DNA of 34,838 nt from Bacteroides sp. (GTDB taxonomy: Bacteria > Bacteroidota > Bacteroidia > Bacteroidales > Muribaculaceae). Where the stretch lies: contig JAMPHF010000001.1 in the NCBI GenBank assembly GCA_023663525.1, positions 988,856 to 1,023,693 on the forward strand, written 5' to 3'. Below the pieces are notes generated by a model. It was not told the origin of the DNA and ran no database searches. It saw nothing but the letters and a program-made list of their open reading frames with translations. The position numbers were made by a program, and so were the translations under genes. Of this stretch, positions 8,247-17,045 are shown piece after piece (position 1 is the stretch's first letter; every line of letters starts with the position of its first letter).

Positions 8247-8254
8247 TAAATTTG
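8247..8254 (+). promoter_or_regulatory. -7 element of the nusB-yajC-ybbR-coaE operon
   Basis: TAAATTTG matches TAnnTTTG, 45 bp before the nusB start. A clear TTG box 19-21 nt upstream is lacking. Confidence 0.5.
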
Positions 8255-8299
8255 CAGCGTAAAAATCATTAGCAGATATAAAATAGGTCTTTTATAATC

Positions 8300-9739
8300 A
8301 TGATAAATCGAGTTTTGATACGCATCAAAGTAGTGCAGCTCCTCTATTCCTACCTGCTGACGCAGAGCGAATTCAAGATTGAGCCGCCGGTCGAAAATCC
8401 TTCACGCGACAAAAAATACGGCCATGAACTTTATCTTGATTTGCTGATGATGATTCTCGAAATGTCGGGATTCGACATCTCATCCGGTCGCCGTCGGTCA
8501 CCGTTGCATGGTCTTGCGATTAACAAACACATTGATCACAATCTACTTGCACGTTCGCTCAATGGTCTTGACGAGATCAGAGCGATAATCCTGCGTGACC
8601 GTTCCGGGGTTGCACAGTTTGACTCCGTGATTCCGTCAATCTACGAGGCTATCTCTACTCTTCCGGCCTATAAGAGCTACGCCCGCATCAAAAAGCCCGA
8701 GCTGAAAGACGATGTCGTCCTATGGTCATCGATAATCACAAATCTGATTGCCAACAACCCCGCTTTTGTCACAGCCGCACGAAAAAATCCCGACTACACC
8801 GTCGCAGGATTCACACGTGGCATAAACTCACTGATGCACACTCTCAACGAGTATAACGACAATCGCGGACTGTACAACCATGCACGGAATGCGCTGGACT
8901 ACTCACTCGCAAAAGCTCATGAGCTCTATCACAGCCTCCTGCTCCTCGCTGTGGAGATAACACGGATGCAGGACCAACGTCTTGATGCAGCCAAACACAA
9001 GTTCCTGCCGACAGACGAGGACATGCACCCCAACATGCGTTTTGTTGAGAACAAATATGTCAAGGCTCTTGAAAACAATCAGGATTTTCAGTCCTACATG
9101 GACGAGCATAAACTGACATGGGACAACGAAGTACTCCTCGTCAGAGCACTTCTCGATAAAATCATAGCCAGCGACATATATAAGGAATATATGGCACGCA
9201 CTGAGGAATCGACTCTCGAAGAAGATGCCGATTTCTGGCGACAGATTTATAAGACCATAATTCTTCCCGGCGATGAACTTGGCGAAGCTCTTGAATCGAA
9301 GTCAGTGTACTGGAACGATGACCTACACGTCATAGGGACATTTGTCCTCAAGACAATGCGCCACTTCGGACAGAGTAAAAATGACGGAGAGGACGTCAGA
9401 CTCCTCCCCCAGTACAAGGACAGCGAAGACAGCCGTTTCGGCAGCGAGCTTTTTGAACTTGCTGTCAAAAACTATCCCAGATATCGTGAGATGATTGACT
9501 CATTCGTCAACCGCAACCGTTGGGATGCGGAACGCCTCGCGTTCATGGATGTGGTCATCATGGTGACAGCGATGGCTGAGATTATCAATTTCCAGTCCAT
9601 TCCACTTGCCGTCAGCCTTAATGAATATATCGAAATCGCCAATGCTTACAGCTCTCCCCGCAGCGGTGCGTTCATCAACGGTATACTTTATTCAGTCATC
9701 AACCACCTCAAGAGTGAAGGTCAGTTGGCCAAGGCTTGA
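8300..9739 (+). CDS. nusB: transcription antitermination factor NusB with internal duplication
   Basis: NusB joins the antitermination complex on rRNA operons together with NusE (S10). The family ends are clear: N-terminal MINRVLIRIKVVQLLYSYL, and C-terminal RLAFMDVVIMVTAMAEI followed by LNEYIEIANAYSSPRSGAFI, the signature NusB helices. As I recall, Bacteroidales NusB proteins have about 305 residues because of a middle domain absent from the 140-residue E. coli protein. This one has 479. The extra 170 residues resemble a diverged second copy of the middle domain: HELYLDLLMMILEM at 42 against HELYHSLLLLAVEI at 207, and DDVVLWSSIITNLI at 137 against EDADFWRQIYKTII at 308, a constant offset of about 165-171. 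It heads the operon with yajC, ybbR and coaE. Confidence 0.92.
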   Translation: MINRVLIRIKVVQLLYSYLLTQSEFKIEPPVENPSRDKKYGHELYLDLLMMILEMSGFDISSGRRRSPLHGLAINKHIDHNLLARSLNGLDEIRAIILRDRSGVAQFDSVIPSIYEAISTLPAYKSYARIKKPELKDDVVLWSSIITNLIANNPAFVTAARKNPDYTVAGFTRGINSLMHTLNEYNDNRGLYNHARNALDYSLAKAHELYHSLLLLAVEITRMQDQRLDAAKHKFLPTDEDMHPNMRFVENKYVKALENNQDFQSYMDEHKLTWDNEVLLVRALLDKIIASDIYKEYMARTEESTLEEDADFWRQIYKTIILPGDELGEALESKSVYWNDDLHVIGTFVLKTMRHFGQSKNDGEDVRLLPQYKDSEDSRFGSELFELAVKNYPRYREMIDSFVNRNRWDAERLAFMDVVIMVTAMAEIINFQSIPLAVSLNEYIEIANAYSSPRSGAFINGILYSVINHLKSEGQLAKA

Positions 9740-9791
9740 CCAACGGCAAAGATCTGATACAATTTATTCACCCCCTAATAACTAAAACGAC

Positions 9792-10115
9792 ATGCTTAAC
9801 ACTATTCTCCTTCAGAGCATCGACTCAAGCTGGGCCAACATTCTGATGATTGTCGCGCTGATAGCCGTGTTCTATTTCATGATGATTCGCCCGCAGCAGA
9901 AACGTCAGAACGAAATCAAGAAATTCCGTGAGGGTCTCCGCGTTGGCGATCCCATCGTCACCGCCGGCGGTATCTATGGCAAAATCCGCAACATTGACGA
10001 TACGACTTTTACAGTCGAAATCGCTAAAGATGTCCGCATCACCATTGATAAAGGCTCTGTCTATCCTTCCGCACAGCAGGCAATGCGCGATGCCGCTGAA
10101 AAGGAAAACAAATAA
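9792..10115 (+). CDS. yajC: preprotein translocase subunit YajC
   Basis: A 107-residue membrane protein with one N-terminal transmembrane helix (about 17-36, ILMIVALIAVFYFMMIRP) followed by the conserved YajC stretch RPQQKRQNEIKKF and GDPIVTAGGIYGKI. YajC associates with SecDF in the Sec translocon at the inner membrane and is not usually essential. Length and motifs are typical. It lies 52 bp after nusB and 34 bp before ybbR in the standard Bacteroidales order, consistent with one transcript. Confidence 0.96.
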   Translation: MLNTILLQSIDSSWANILMIVALIAVFYFMMIRPQQKRQNEIKKFREGLRVGDPIVTAGGIYGKIRNIDDTTFTVEIAKDVRITIDKGSVYPSAQQAMRDAAEKENK

Positions 10116-10149
10116 GAGTGTGTCTCATAGCAAAACAGAGTAGACTTCC

Positions 10150-11115
10150 ATGAACGGGAAGGCTCGGAAGATACAGGAAAAAGTGACCGCGGCTCTCAAA
10201 TCGAGCCGCGGCCAAAACGTATTGCTCTACCTCTTGTTTGTGGCGGTGGCATTTGTTTTTTGGGTATTTCTGTCATTAGATACAGAGGTGCAGCGCGACT
10301 TTGATGTGCCGGTCGAACTGCAGGACATGCCTGACAGCGTCACAATGATCGGACAGTTGCCCCCTACCCTCGGCGTAAGCGTCAAAGGCAAGGACGCACA
10401 GCTCCTGAGATTTCTCTGGGGAAAGCTCTCACCGATAAAATTCAAGTGGAAGGAAAATGTCGAGAATGATGCACTCGTGATCAATCGTCAGAAGCTCGAC
10501 TCACATGTCAGGGAATATTTCGGCAATGGCGTTCAGATCGTCTCCTGCCGTCCTGACTCATTGCGCATCCCCTTCACGACCCAGCCGGGAGTGAAAGTCA
10601 AACTCATGGTGCAGACCGACATCCATCCGAATCTACAGTATATAATTTCCGGACCGATCATGGCGAATGTTGATTCGGTGATGCTCTATTCAAGCGATGG
10701 CATACCTCACTCGCTCAAGTATGTAGCGACCGAACCTATTGTCAAATCAAACCTGAAGGATACCATGCGCTACGAAGTGCGTGTCAAACCGATTGCCGGA
10801 GTGCGTATAATTCCTGACATCGTGACCGTCACAGTACCGGTCGAGCCATTGATCATGAAAAAACGAGCAATCAACATTGAAGTTGAAAATATCCCCGATG
10901 AATCAAACCTCATCATATTCCCGTCAAAGGTCGAGATCAGTTACCTCGTCCCAATGAGCGACTACAATGTTGACTATCCGGTGAAAGCCTACGTCGATTT
11001 CAATTCGGCGAAACCCTCACTGAAAAAACTCCCCGTGTCACTATCGTCATTACCCGGAATCTATCACAACGTGAGCTTCACGCCTGACAGTGTCGAGTAT
11101 ATCATCGAACGATAA
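10150..11115 (+). CDS. YbbR-domain membrane-anchored protein (CdaR-like)
   Basis: The 321-residue product has one transmembrane helix at about 25-43 (VLLYLLFVAVAFVFWVFL), then extracytoplasmic YbbR-type beta domains, recognisable from the opening phrase LDTEVQRDFDVPVELQDMP and from repeats such as RVKPIAGVRIIPDIVTVTVP. In Firmicutes the YbbR protein CdaR regulates the diadenylate cyclase CdaA; no cdaA is next to it here, so that role cannot be transferred. In Bacteroidales it sits between yajC and coaE, as seen here. The function is most likely envelope-related. Confidence 0.88.
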   Translation: MNGKARKIQEKVTAALKSSRGQNVLLYLLFVAVAFVFWVFLSLDTEVQRDFDVPVELQDMPDSVTMIGQLPPTLGVSVKGKDAQLLRFLWGKLSPIKFKWKENVENDALVINRQKLDSHVREYFGNGVQIVSCRPDSLRIPFTTQPGVKVKLMVQTDIHPNLQYIISGPIMANVDSVMLYSSDGIPHSLKYVATEPIVKSNLKDTMRYEVRVKPIAGVRIIPDIVTVTVPVEPLIMKKRAINIEVENIPDESNLIIFPSKVEISYLVPMSDYNVDYPVKAYVDFNSAKPSLKKLPVSLSSLPGIYHNVSFTPDSVEYIIER

Positions 11116-11167
11116 TGAGTATCCAATACCTTAGATCATCACTTAACTCAATAAATTTGCGGAAATT

Positions 11168-11758
11168 ATGTTGACAGCTATCTCCGGTGGCATAGGTTGT
11201 GGAAAGACAGTGGTCAGCCGCATGGTCGAGGCAATGGGTTACCCCGTCTATGACTGTGATTCCCATGCCGCATCGTTGATGGATACGGACAATGACATAA
11301 AACTCGGGATAGCAAGCCGGATTCACACGGAATGTATCTTGCCTGATGGTCAGATTGACCGTAAACGTCTAAGCCGGATTGTGTTTGATGACTATGAGGC
11401 CATCCAAACGCTCAATTCGATTGTCCATTCAGCCGTAAGACAGGATTTGTCGGAATGGTATTCGGTACAAAATGTCGGCAGATGTTTTGTCGAAACCGCC
11501 ATCCTTTACCAAAGCGGGCTCGACAAGATGGTGGATGACGTATGGGAGGTGGATGCGCCCCTCGATTTGCGCATCGAACGTGTGATGACCCGCAATGGAT
11601 TTGACAGAAACCAAGTGCTTGCACGCATCTCCTCTCAAGATAGTTTTGTGGTCGAAAACGTCCATCCCAACGTGCTGATGATTATCAATGATGGATTCCG
11701 CCCCCTGCTTCCACAGATTGAAAAGGCGTTGAATACATGTCATGATTATAAAAAATGA
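11168..11758 (+). CDS. coaE: dephospho-CoA kinase
   Basis: CoaE phosphorylates the 3'-hydroxyl of the ribose in dephospho-CoA with ATP, the last step of coenzyme A synthesis, in the cytoplasm. The P-loop GGIGCGKT is at residues 7-14, followed by the conserved YPVYDCDSHA, the DRKRLSRIVF helix and ETAILYQSGLDKMVDDVWEV, which carries the CoA-binding and Walker B-like strand. At 196 residues the length is normal. It starts 52 bp after ybbR and probably ends the operon. No clear intrinsic terminator lies before the exopolysaccharide locus that starts 83 bp later. Confidence 0.96.
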   Translation: MLTAISGGIGCGKTVVSRMVEAMGYPVYDCDSHAASLMDTDNDIKLGIASRIHTECILPDGQIDRKRLSRIVFDDYEAIQTLNSIVHSAVRQDLSEWYSVQNVGRCFVETAILYQSGLDKMVDDVWEVDAPLDLRIERVMTRNGFDRNQVLARISSQDSFVVENVHPNVLMIINDGFRPLLPQIEKALNTCHDYKK

Positions 11759-11841
11759 GGGCCATTATAATATCAGTATCTCAATTTCGTTAATTTATTA
11801 TAATGTGAACCGAAATTACACCTCCGTGTAGCAACTCTTGT

Positions 11842-12645
11842 ATGAAAACCAAATCATTATTACTTGGCATTTTTGTCATCGGATTTCTGTCTTCCTGCAG
11901 TAGCTCCAAGACAGTACTCCCCTATTTCACAGATATTTCCACAATAAAGGAAGGCATCATTCCTGCCGACAACTATCTTCCGGAGATAAAACCCGACGAC
12001 GAGCTGTTCATCTCCGTCTCATCCGCCAACCCGGAAGCAACTGCCATCTACAATATTCCCACAATCAATCCCTCCACACGTGAGCTTTTTGGTCAGAGCA
12101 TCCAACCACGCCCACAGACATACGTAGTGTCAAGTACAGGCGACATTGATTTCCCCGAGCTTGGCAAACTTCATGTGGCAGGTATGAATGTCGAACAGCT
12201 TCAGCAAGAACTTGTCAAAAAAATCGGCAAGGACGTGGACGACCCGATGGTTCTTGTCGAATTGGTCAACTTCCAGGTGAATGTCACCGGCGAAGTCAAT
12301 AAACCGGGACCAATCAATGTCACCCGCAACCGTTTTTCTATCCTCGACGCACTTTCAGCCGCCGGTGACATGACCCCTTACGGCGAACGCTCCAACGTGC
12401 TTCTGATCAGAGAGAACAATGGGAAGAAAGAGTATGTCCATATCGACATGAATTCCTCTGATGTGCTTTCTTCGCCCTATTATTATCTCCAGCAGAATGA
12501 CTACATCTATGTCGAGCCGAATAAAATACGTCAAGCCAACTCAAAATACAATCAGGACAATGCCTTCAAACTTTCGGTTATATCAACAATCGTCAGCGCA
12601 TCGTCCGTTATCGCATCTCTTGTAATAGCCCTGACCGTAAAATAA
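11842..12645 (+). CDS. Wza-like outer-membrane polysaccharide export lipoprotein
   Basis: The 267-residue product has a lipoprotein signal peptide (lipobox FLSSC, Cys near residue 19). A polysaccharide-export domain spans about 50-140 (IKPDDELFISVSSANPEA, then VVSSTGDIDFPELGKLHVAG), and an SLBB domain about 145-225 (VNVTGEVNKPGPINVTRNR, then ILDALSAAGDMTPYGER). A hydrophobic C-terminal helix is at 240-264, as in Bacteroidales exporters whose last helix crosses the outer membrane. It forms the export channel for the polymer and pairs with the Wzc-like gene 28 bp downstream. It is the first gene of the exopolysaccharide locus. A hairpin-prone TACACCTCCGTGTA lies just before it, but no consensus promoter was found. 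Confidence 0.93.
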   Translation: MKTKSLLLGIFVIGFLSSCSSSKTVLPYFTDISTIKEGIIPADNYLPEIKPDDELFISVSSANPEATAIYNIPTINPSTRELFGQSIQPRPQTYVVSSTGDIDFPELGKLHVAGMNVEQLQQELVKKIGKDVDDPMVLVELVNFQVNVTGEVNKPGPINVTRNRFSILDALSAAGDMTPYGERSNVLLIRENNGKKEYVHIDMNSSDVLSSPYYYLQQNDYIYVEPNKIRQANSKYNQDNAFKLSVISTIVSASSVIASLVIALTVK

Positions 12646-12673
12646 AATCTCATTCCTTAGACACATCTGCTCT

Positions 12674-14971
12674 ATGGCAAAAAAAAATATGTCGGATTTC
12701 ATCGACGTGCAAGCACTGGTGAAAGCCTATCTCTCAAAATGGTATCTTTTTGTTATATCGGTGATTGTATGCATAGGACTCGGACTCCTGTATTGCCGCA
12801 TGGTCCCGCGTAAGATTGCCGTCAGAGCCAATGTCCTGATCCAGCAAGACGACTCCAATCCAATGATGTCCATGGGCGACATGGGTACACTTCTCGGAGC
12901 AAAGGGCTATGTGGAGGATGAGGTATTCGTGATCGGTTCACATTCACTTTTCAGCAGCGTCGCCAAAGAGCTTGGCATAAATAAGCTCCATTACGTCAGC
13001 GACGGATTCCTGAAAAGTCATCTTGCATATCCCGATTTTCCGATAGACGTATTGTCGCCCGGTATTGCCGACACGCTGATGTCAACAATCAATTTCAAAA
13101 TAAAGGTTGACAAAAACGGAATAGCAGATATCAAGGCAAAAGTCAAGAGAGATGTCATCGGCGAACTTGAGGATGTCACGCTCCCGGCAACAATGCATAC
13201 TGCCTACGGCGACTTCACCATCGTTACCACCCCGGACTATGTCAAGGGTAAATCCGTCAAAACCAACATAACATTCATGGGCTATGGCGTGGCTGCCGAG
13301 GGGCTTGACACAGAGGTGATGGCCTATCGTGGAAGCAAGAAAAGCAATGTGATCAGCCTTGCCATGGATACCCCCAATCCTGAATACGGCACCGCCATTC
13401 TCGACATGATCATGGTGAAATACAATGAACGCGGCATCGCTGAGAAAAATCTTCAGGGGGAAAAGACGGCCGAATTTCTGAAAGACCGCATCGTTCTGCT
13501 CTCAAAGGATCTCAACGAATCCGAGTCAGCCATCCAGCAATACAAAGAGAAGAACAGGATTGTCGATGTGGCAGCCGAGGCATCATATCAGACCGGCAAG
13601 CGCGGACAGACTGAAAATGCGCTCTTTAACATCGAAAAGGAAATTGAACTGCTCAAACTGACACGTGAATTTCTTACGGATTCGATGAACTATACCGAAC
13701 TTATCCCTGTCACAGTTGCAAGTGGAGCAGTCCAGGGCGGCATCAATTCCTACAATAATCTCGTGTTCAAACGCCTTGAATTGAGCCAGAATGCGAAACA
13801 AAACAGCTATGCCCTGCGCCAGTTGACCAAGCAGATGGATCTCATGCGCGCCAACCTCCTCACATCCAGCCGCAAGGCTCTTGAAAATGCCGAGATAAAT
13901 CTCAACAAACTTCAGCTCGAAAACAAGGAAATCGCCGGCAAACTCAGCAACATTCCCACTCAGGAGCGGGAATACCTCGGCATGAAGCGTCAGCAGGAAA
14001 TCAAGAATTCAATCTACGTTTTCCTCCTTCAGAAACAGGAAGAAAACGCCATGCTTCTTGCCAACTCCGTTCCCAAGGGTCTGATTGTCGATGATGCATT
14101 TTCTTTCAGCGAACCACTCGGACTCTCAAAAAAGATCATTCTGCTGATAGCTTTCATCCTTGGATTAATCCTCCCGCCTGTGGGTATTTATATCAGCAAA
14201 CTCATCCGCAGCAAGTTCGAGACAAAGGAAGAAGTGATGCGTGCCGTCTCTGCGCCGCTGCTTGGCGAAATGTGCATCGATCGTTCCGGCCGCAGTCTCG
14301 TTGTATCGCCTACGGACACATCTTCGGCAACGGAATTGTTCCGACTCATGCGCACGAATCTCCAGTTCTTGCTCAGTGGTGAGAACGACAAGGTCGTCTT
14401 GCTGACCTCGACACGCTCCGGGGAGGGAAAATCATTCATCTCCCTGAATCTTGCCGCTACCCTCTCCCTGCTTGAAGGCAAGAGAGTGCTGCTCGTGGGC
14501 ATGGACATACGCAACCCGCAGCTCGCCAATTATCTCGGCATAAATCCACCGCTCGGACTAACGAACTACTTGTCGTCAACCAACGTATCGCTTGAATCCA
14601 TCATTACTCCGATGCCCGGGGTGAAGGACTGCGATCTCATTGTCGCAGGTCCGATTCCACCGAACCCCGCAGAACTTCTCGCATCGCAACGTGTCGATGA
14701 TCTGTTTGCTAAACTCCGCACAATGTATGACTACATCGTCGTTGACAGCGCACCGGTCGGAATGGTAAGCGACACATTCACTCTAAACCGCATAGCCGAC
14801 GCAACAGTCTACGTGACACGTATCAATTACAGCACTTTTGCCGATCTCCGCTACGTTGAGAGCATTTATGAAGACAAACGTCTGAACAAACTTTCAGTCG
14901 TGGTCAACGGGACATCATCAAAACGCGGCTATGGCTACGGCTACTCAGCCAAGAGCAGCAAACAAAAGTAA
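12674..14971 (+). CDS. Wzc-like polysaccharide co-polymerase and tyrosine autokinase
   Basis: The 765-residue inner-membrane protein has a Wzz-type N-terminus with a first helix near residues 25-45 and a long periplasmic coiled-coil region (about 250-450). A second helix at about 487-510 (IILLIAFILGLILPPVGIY) leads to a cytoplasmic BY-kinase domain. The kinase motifs are a Walker A at about 578-590 (TSTRSGEGKSF), the Walker A' strand VLLVGMDIRNPQ and Walker B YDYIVVDSAPVG. The C-terminus has a short tyrosine cluster (RGYGYGYS), the usual autophosphorylation site, though with only three Tyr. It controls polymer length and export with the Wza-like channel just upstream. No separate phosphatase gene is seen in the window. 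Confidence 0.95.
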   Translation: MAKKNMSDFIDVQALVKAYLSKWYLFVISVIVCIGLGLLYCRMVPRKIAVRANVLIQQDDSNPMMSMGDMGTLLGAKGYVEDEVFVIGSHSLFSSVAKELGINKLHYVSDGFLKSHLAYPDFPIDVLSPGIADTLMSTINFKIKVDKNGIADIKAKVKRDVIGELEDVTLPATMHTAYGDFTIVTTPDYVKGKSVKTNITFMGYGVAAEGLDTEVMAYRGSKKSNVISLAMDTPNPEYGTAILDMIMVKYNERGIAEKNLQGEKTAEFLKDRIVLLSKDLNESESAIQQYKEKNRIVDVAAEASYQTGKRGQTENALFNIEKEIELLKLTREFLTDSMNYTELIPVTVASGAVQGGINSYNNLVFKRLELSQNAKQNSYALRQLTKQMDLMRANLLTSSRKALENAEINLNKLQLENKEIAGKLSNIPTQEREYLGMKRQQEIKNSIYVFLLQKQEENAMLLANSVPKGLIVDDAFSFSEPLGLSKKIILLIAFILGLILPPVGIYISKLIRSKFETKEEVMRAVSAPLLGEMCIDRSGRSLVVSPTDTSSATELFRLMRTNLQFLLSGENDKVVLLTSTRSGEGKSFISLNLAATLSLLEGKRVLLVGMDIRNPQLANYLGINPPLGLTNYLSSTNVSLESIITPMPGVKDCDLIVAGPIPPNPAELLASQRVDDLFAKLRTMYDYIVVDSAPVGMVSDTFTLNRIADATVYVTRINYSTFADLRYVESIYEDKRLNKLSVVVNGTSSKRGYGYGYSAKSSKQK

Positions 14972-15017
14972 TAAGTCTCACTGATCCCATCTACGCGTAA
15001 TACACTCATAATAGTCA

Positions 15018-16313
15018 ATGATTGAGAAATATAAGCTTTCCACACGGTTGTTTTTTACGGCTTTATGGATTCTTCTGACGTATGGATTTGTGACGGAGGA
15101 ATTCATACCAGTCCTCTCACCATACAGAAGCTATGTATTTCCATTATGCGACATCATATTTCTCATATTAGGATTAGTCACGCTGCGTTCAAAACGCGAT
15201 ATTATTATTACTATTTCGTTTGTCCTCATCGCTGGCATATCATGTAAACTGAACAGAATTGGTATCGTGACGGCATTCAATGGTGGACGTGAATTTTTCG
15301 GATTGATTTTTGTAGTACCATTCATCCGTTACTATCTTGAATCAAAATATCGCGAGCGATTCATTACCTCATTTGACAAACAGCTTTTTATTTTTCTAAT
15401 TCTTCAAGCCGTGTGTATTACATGGCAATTCTTGCGGTATGGAGCAAATGATCATGGCGGTGGCTCAATGGGCAACGGCTATTCGGGCATTGTCTCAACT
15501 CTGATTTATATCACATCCTTTTATCTGTTATCTCAAAAATGGACTTATGGCAATTATTGGGGAAATATAGCTAAATATAAGATATACTTCATTTTGCTAT
15601 ATCCTACCTTTCTAAACGAGACAAAAATTAGTTTCATATATATAGTTCTTTACTTCCTGTTGTTGCTTCCGATTGAACTGAAAACGGTGTTCAAGATATT
15701 CGCATCAATTCCTTTCATTTTAATCGCTTTAATCTCCCTTGGATTTGTTTATCTCGCTGCAACCGGACAGAGCAGTGATAGCGTATTTTCTCAAACTGCG
15801 ATGGATGAGTATCTTACAGGAAATGTCGAAGATGACATCGTTGAATTGGCGTTAGCGGTACAAGACGATATTTATGATCCTGAGGATATGGGTATGCTTG
15901 AAATCCCTCGATTTTTAAAATTGGCATTGATCCCTGAGGCAATGATTGACTCTGATGGCGGTGTAATGTTTGGCGCAGGTTTAGGACAATTGAAAGGAGG
16001 AACCGTTGTTGAAAAAACACCTTATGCCGAAAGATGGTCATGGCTGCTCTCCGGCACAAACCATGGCGCATTAATTATTTTTATACAGCTTGGTATTATG
16101 GGGTTTATATGGTTTGTATATGACATTGTCACGGTCCTTGTTCCTCATAGCAACAATATTCTCGGAAAGAACATCAAGCTATATGTCTCATTTATCATTC
16201 TGCTCATGATGTTCTATAATGATGCGTTACGATTTTTCCCATTTTGGGCAATAATATTTTATATCGTTATGCGTGATAATATACGCACACTTGAAATTAA
16301 GGATGGAATATAG
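15018..16313 (+). CDS. Wzy-like polysaccharide polymerase, polytopic membrane protein
   Basis: The 431-residue product is strongly hydrophobic with about ten membrane segments and a large extracytoplasmic loop at about 260-340 (starting SVFSQTAMDEYLTGNVEDD), the arrangement of O-antigen/capsule polymerases. Sequence identity in this family is always weak, so the call rests on topology and on the position between the Wzc-like gene and glycan-modifying genes. The gene is AT-rich (28% GC by hand count in 15541-15600) against its GC-richer neighbours, which is common for variable wzy genes and suggests exchange by recombination. Its stop codon overlaps the region of the next gene's start (ATG at 16303 or 16315), so the two are translationally coupled. 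Confidence 0.75.
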   Translation: MIEKYKLSTRLFFTALWILLTYGFVTEEFIPVLSPYRSYVFPLCDIIFLILGLVTLRSKRDIIITISFVLIAGISCKLNRIGIVTAFNGGREFFGLIFVVPFIRYYLESKYRERFITSFDKQLFIFLILQAVCITWQFLRYGANDHGGGSMGNGYSGIVSTLIYITSFYLLSQKWTYGNYWGNIAKYKIYFILLYPTFLNETKISFIYIVLYFLLLLPIELKTVFKIFASIPFILIALISLGFVYLAATGQSSDSVFSQTAMDEYLTGNVEDDIVELALAVQDDIYDPEDMGMLEIPRFLKLALIPEAMIDSDGGVMFGAGLGQLKGGTVVEKTPYAERWSWLLSGTNHGALIIFIQLGIMGFIWFVYDIVTVLVPHSNNILGKNIKLYVSFIILLMMFYNDALRFFPFWAIIFYIVMRDNIRTLEIKDGI

Positions 16314-16314
16314 C

Positions 16315-17013
16315 ATGGTAAAACGTATAGTAAACAAGATAAATGAATTTTTGAATCATCGCAATTCCGAGGCATACGTGAAATATCTTAGAGAGAAGGG
16401 GATTAAGATAGGTGAAAACACTTATTTCCAAAATCCACGTGATACTCACATAGACATCACACGACCTTCGCTCGTGACTATTGGAGATAATTGTTTTTTC
16501 AATAAAAATTTCGATTTGCTGACCCATGATTGGGTATCACTCGTCTTTCGCAATAGCAACAGGGATTTCATAAATTCATCCGGACGAGTCAGCATAGGCA
16601 ATAATGTCTCTTTCGGACAGAATGTAATTGTTACAAAAAATGTCACTATTGGCGACAATTGTTTTATCGGAGTAAATAGTCTTGTTTCCAAACCCATACC
16701 TTCAAATTCCATCGCCGTCGGAAGTCCGGCGAAGGTTATAATGACCATTGAGGAGTATTATCAGAAACGATTGGCCGTGAGGGAGAGTGAGGCACTGGAT
16801 TATGCACGCAGTATATCAGAACGCTTCGGACGCAGACCTGTTCCAGCAGATTTCTGGGAGGAATTTCCATTATTTGTAAGCGGGAATGAAATAGATGCAT
16901 ACCCCGATATCCCAATTCGCTCACAACTCGGACCCACTTACTCATCCTATGTAAGAAATCATGTTGCGAAATATAAGACTTTTGATGATTTCTTAAAAGC
17001 AGCCAATATATAA
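16315..17013 (+). CDS. left-handed beta-helix (hexapeptide) acyltransferase
   Basis: The 232-residue enzyme has hexapeptide repeats at about 35-145 (VTIGDNCFFNKNF, VSIGNNVSFGQNVIVTKNV, VTIGDNCFIGVNSLV) ending in the family phrase AVGSPAKVI. A helical C-terminal extension of about 85 residues follows. It probably O- or N-acetylates a sugar of the polymer in the cytoplasm using acetyl-CoA; the substrate is unknown. The candidate catalytic His is in the LLTHDW segment. The longest open frame begins with GTG at 16273, inside the polymerase gene. The ATG at 16315, 12 nt after an AAGGA, or the ATG at 16303 is the likelier start. It is overlapped or abutted by the upstream wzy stop. Confidence 0.85.
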   Translation: MVKRIVNKINEFLNHRNSEAYVKYLREKGIKIGENTYFQNPRDTHIDITRPSLVTIGDNCFFNKNFDLLTHDWVSLVFRNSNRDFINSSGRVSIGNNVSFGQNVIVTKNVTIGDNCFIGVNSLVSKPIPSNSIAVGSPAKVIMTIEEYYQKRLAVRESEALDYARSISERFGRRPVPADFWEEFPLFVSGNEIDAYPDIPIRSQLGPTYSSYVRNHVAKYKTFDDFLKAANI

Positions 17014-17045
17014 ACTACTATCAGAGAATAAGATACCATATACTA

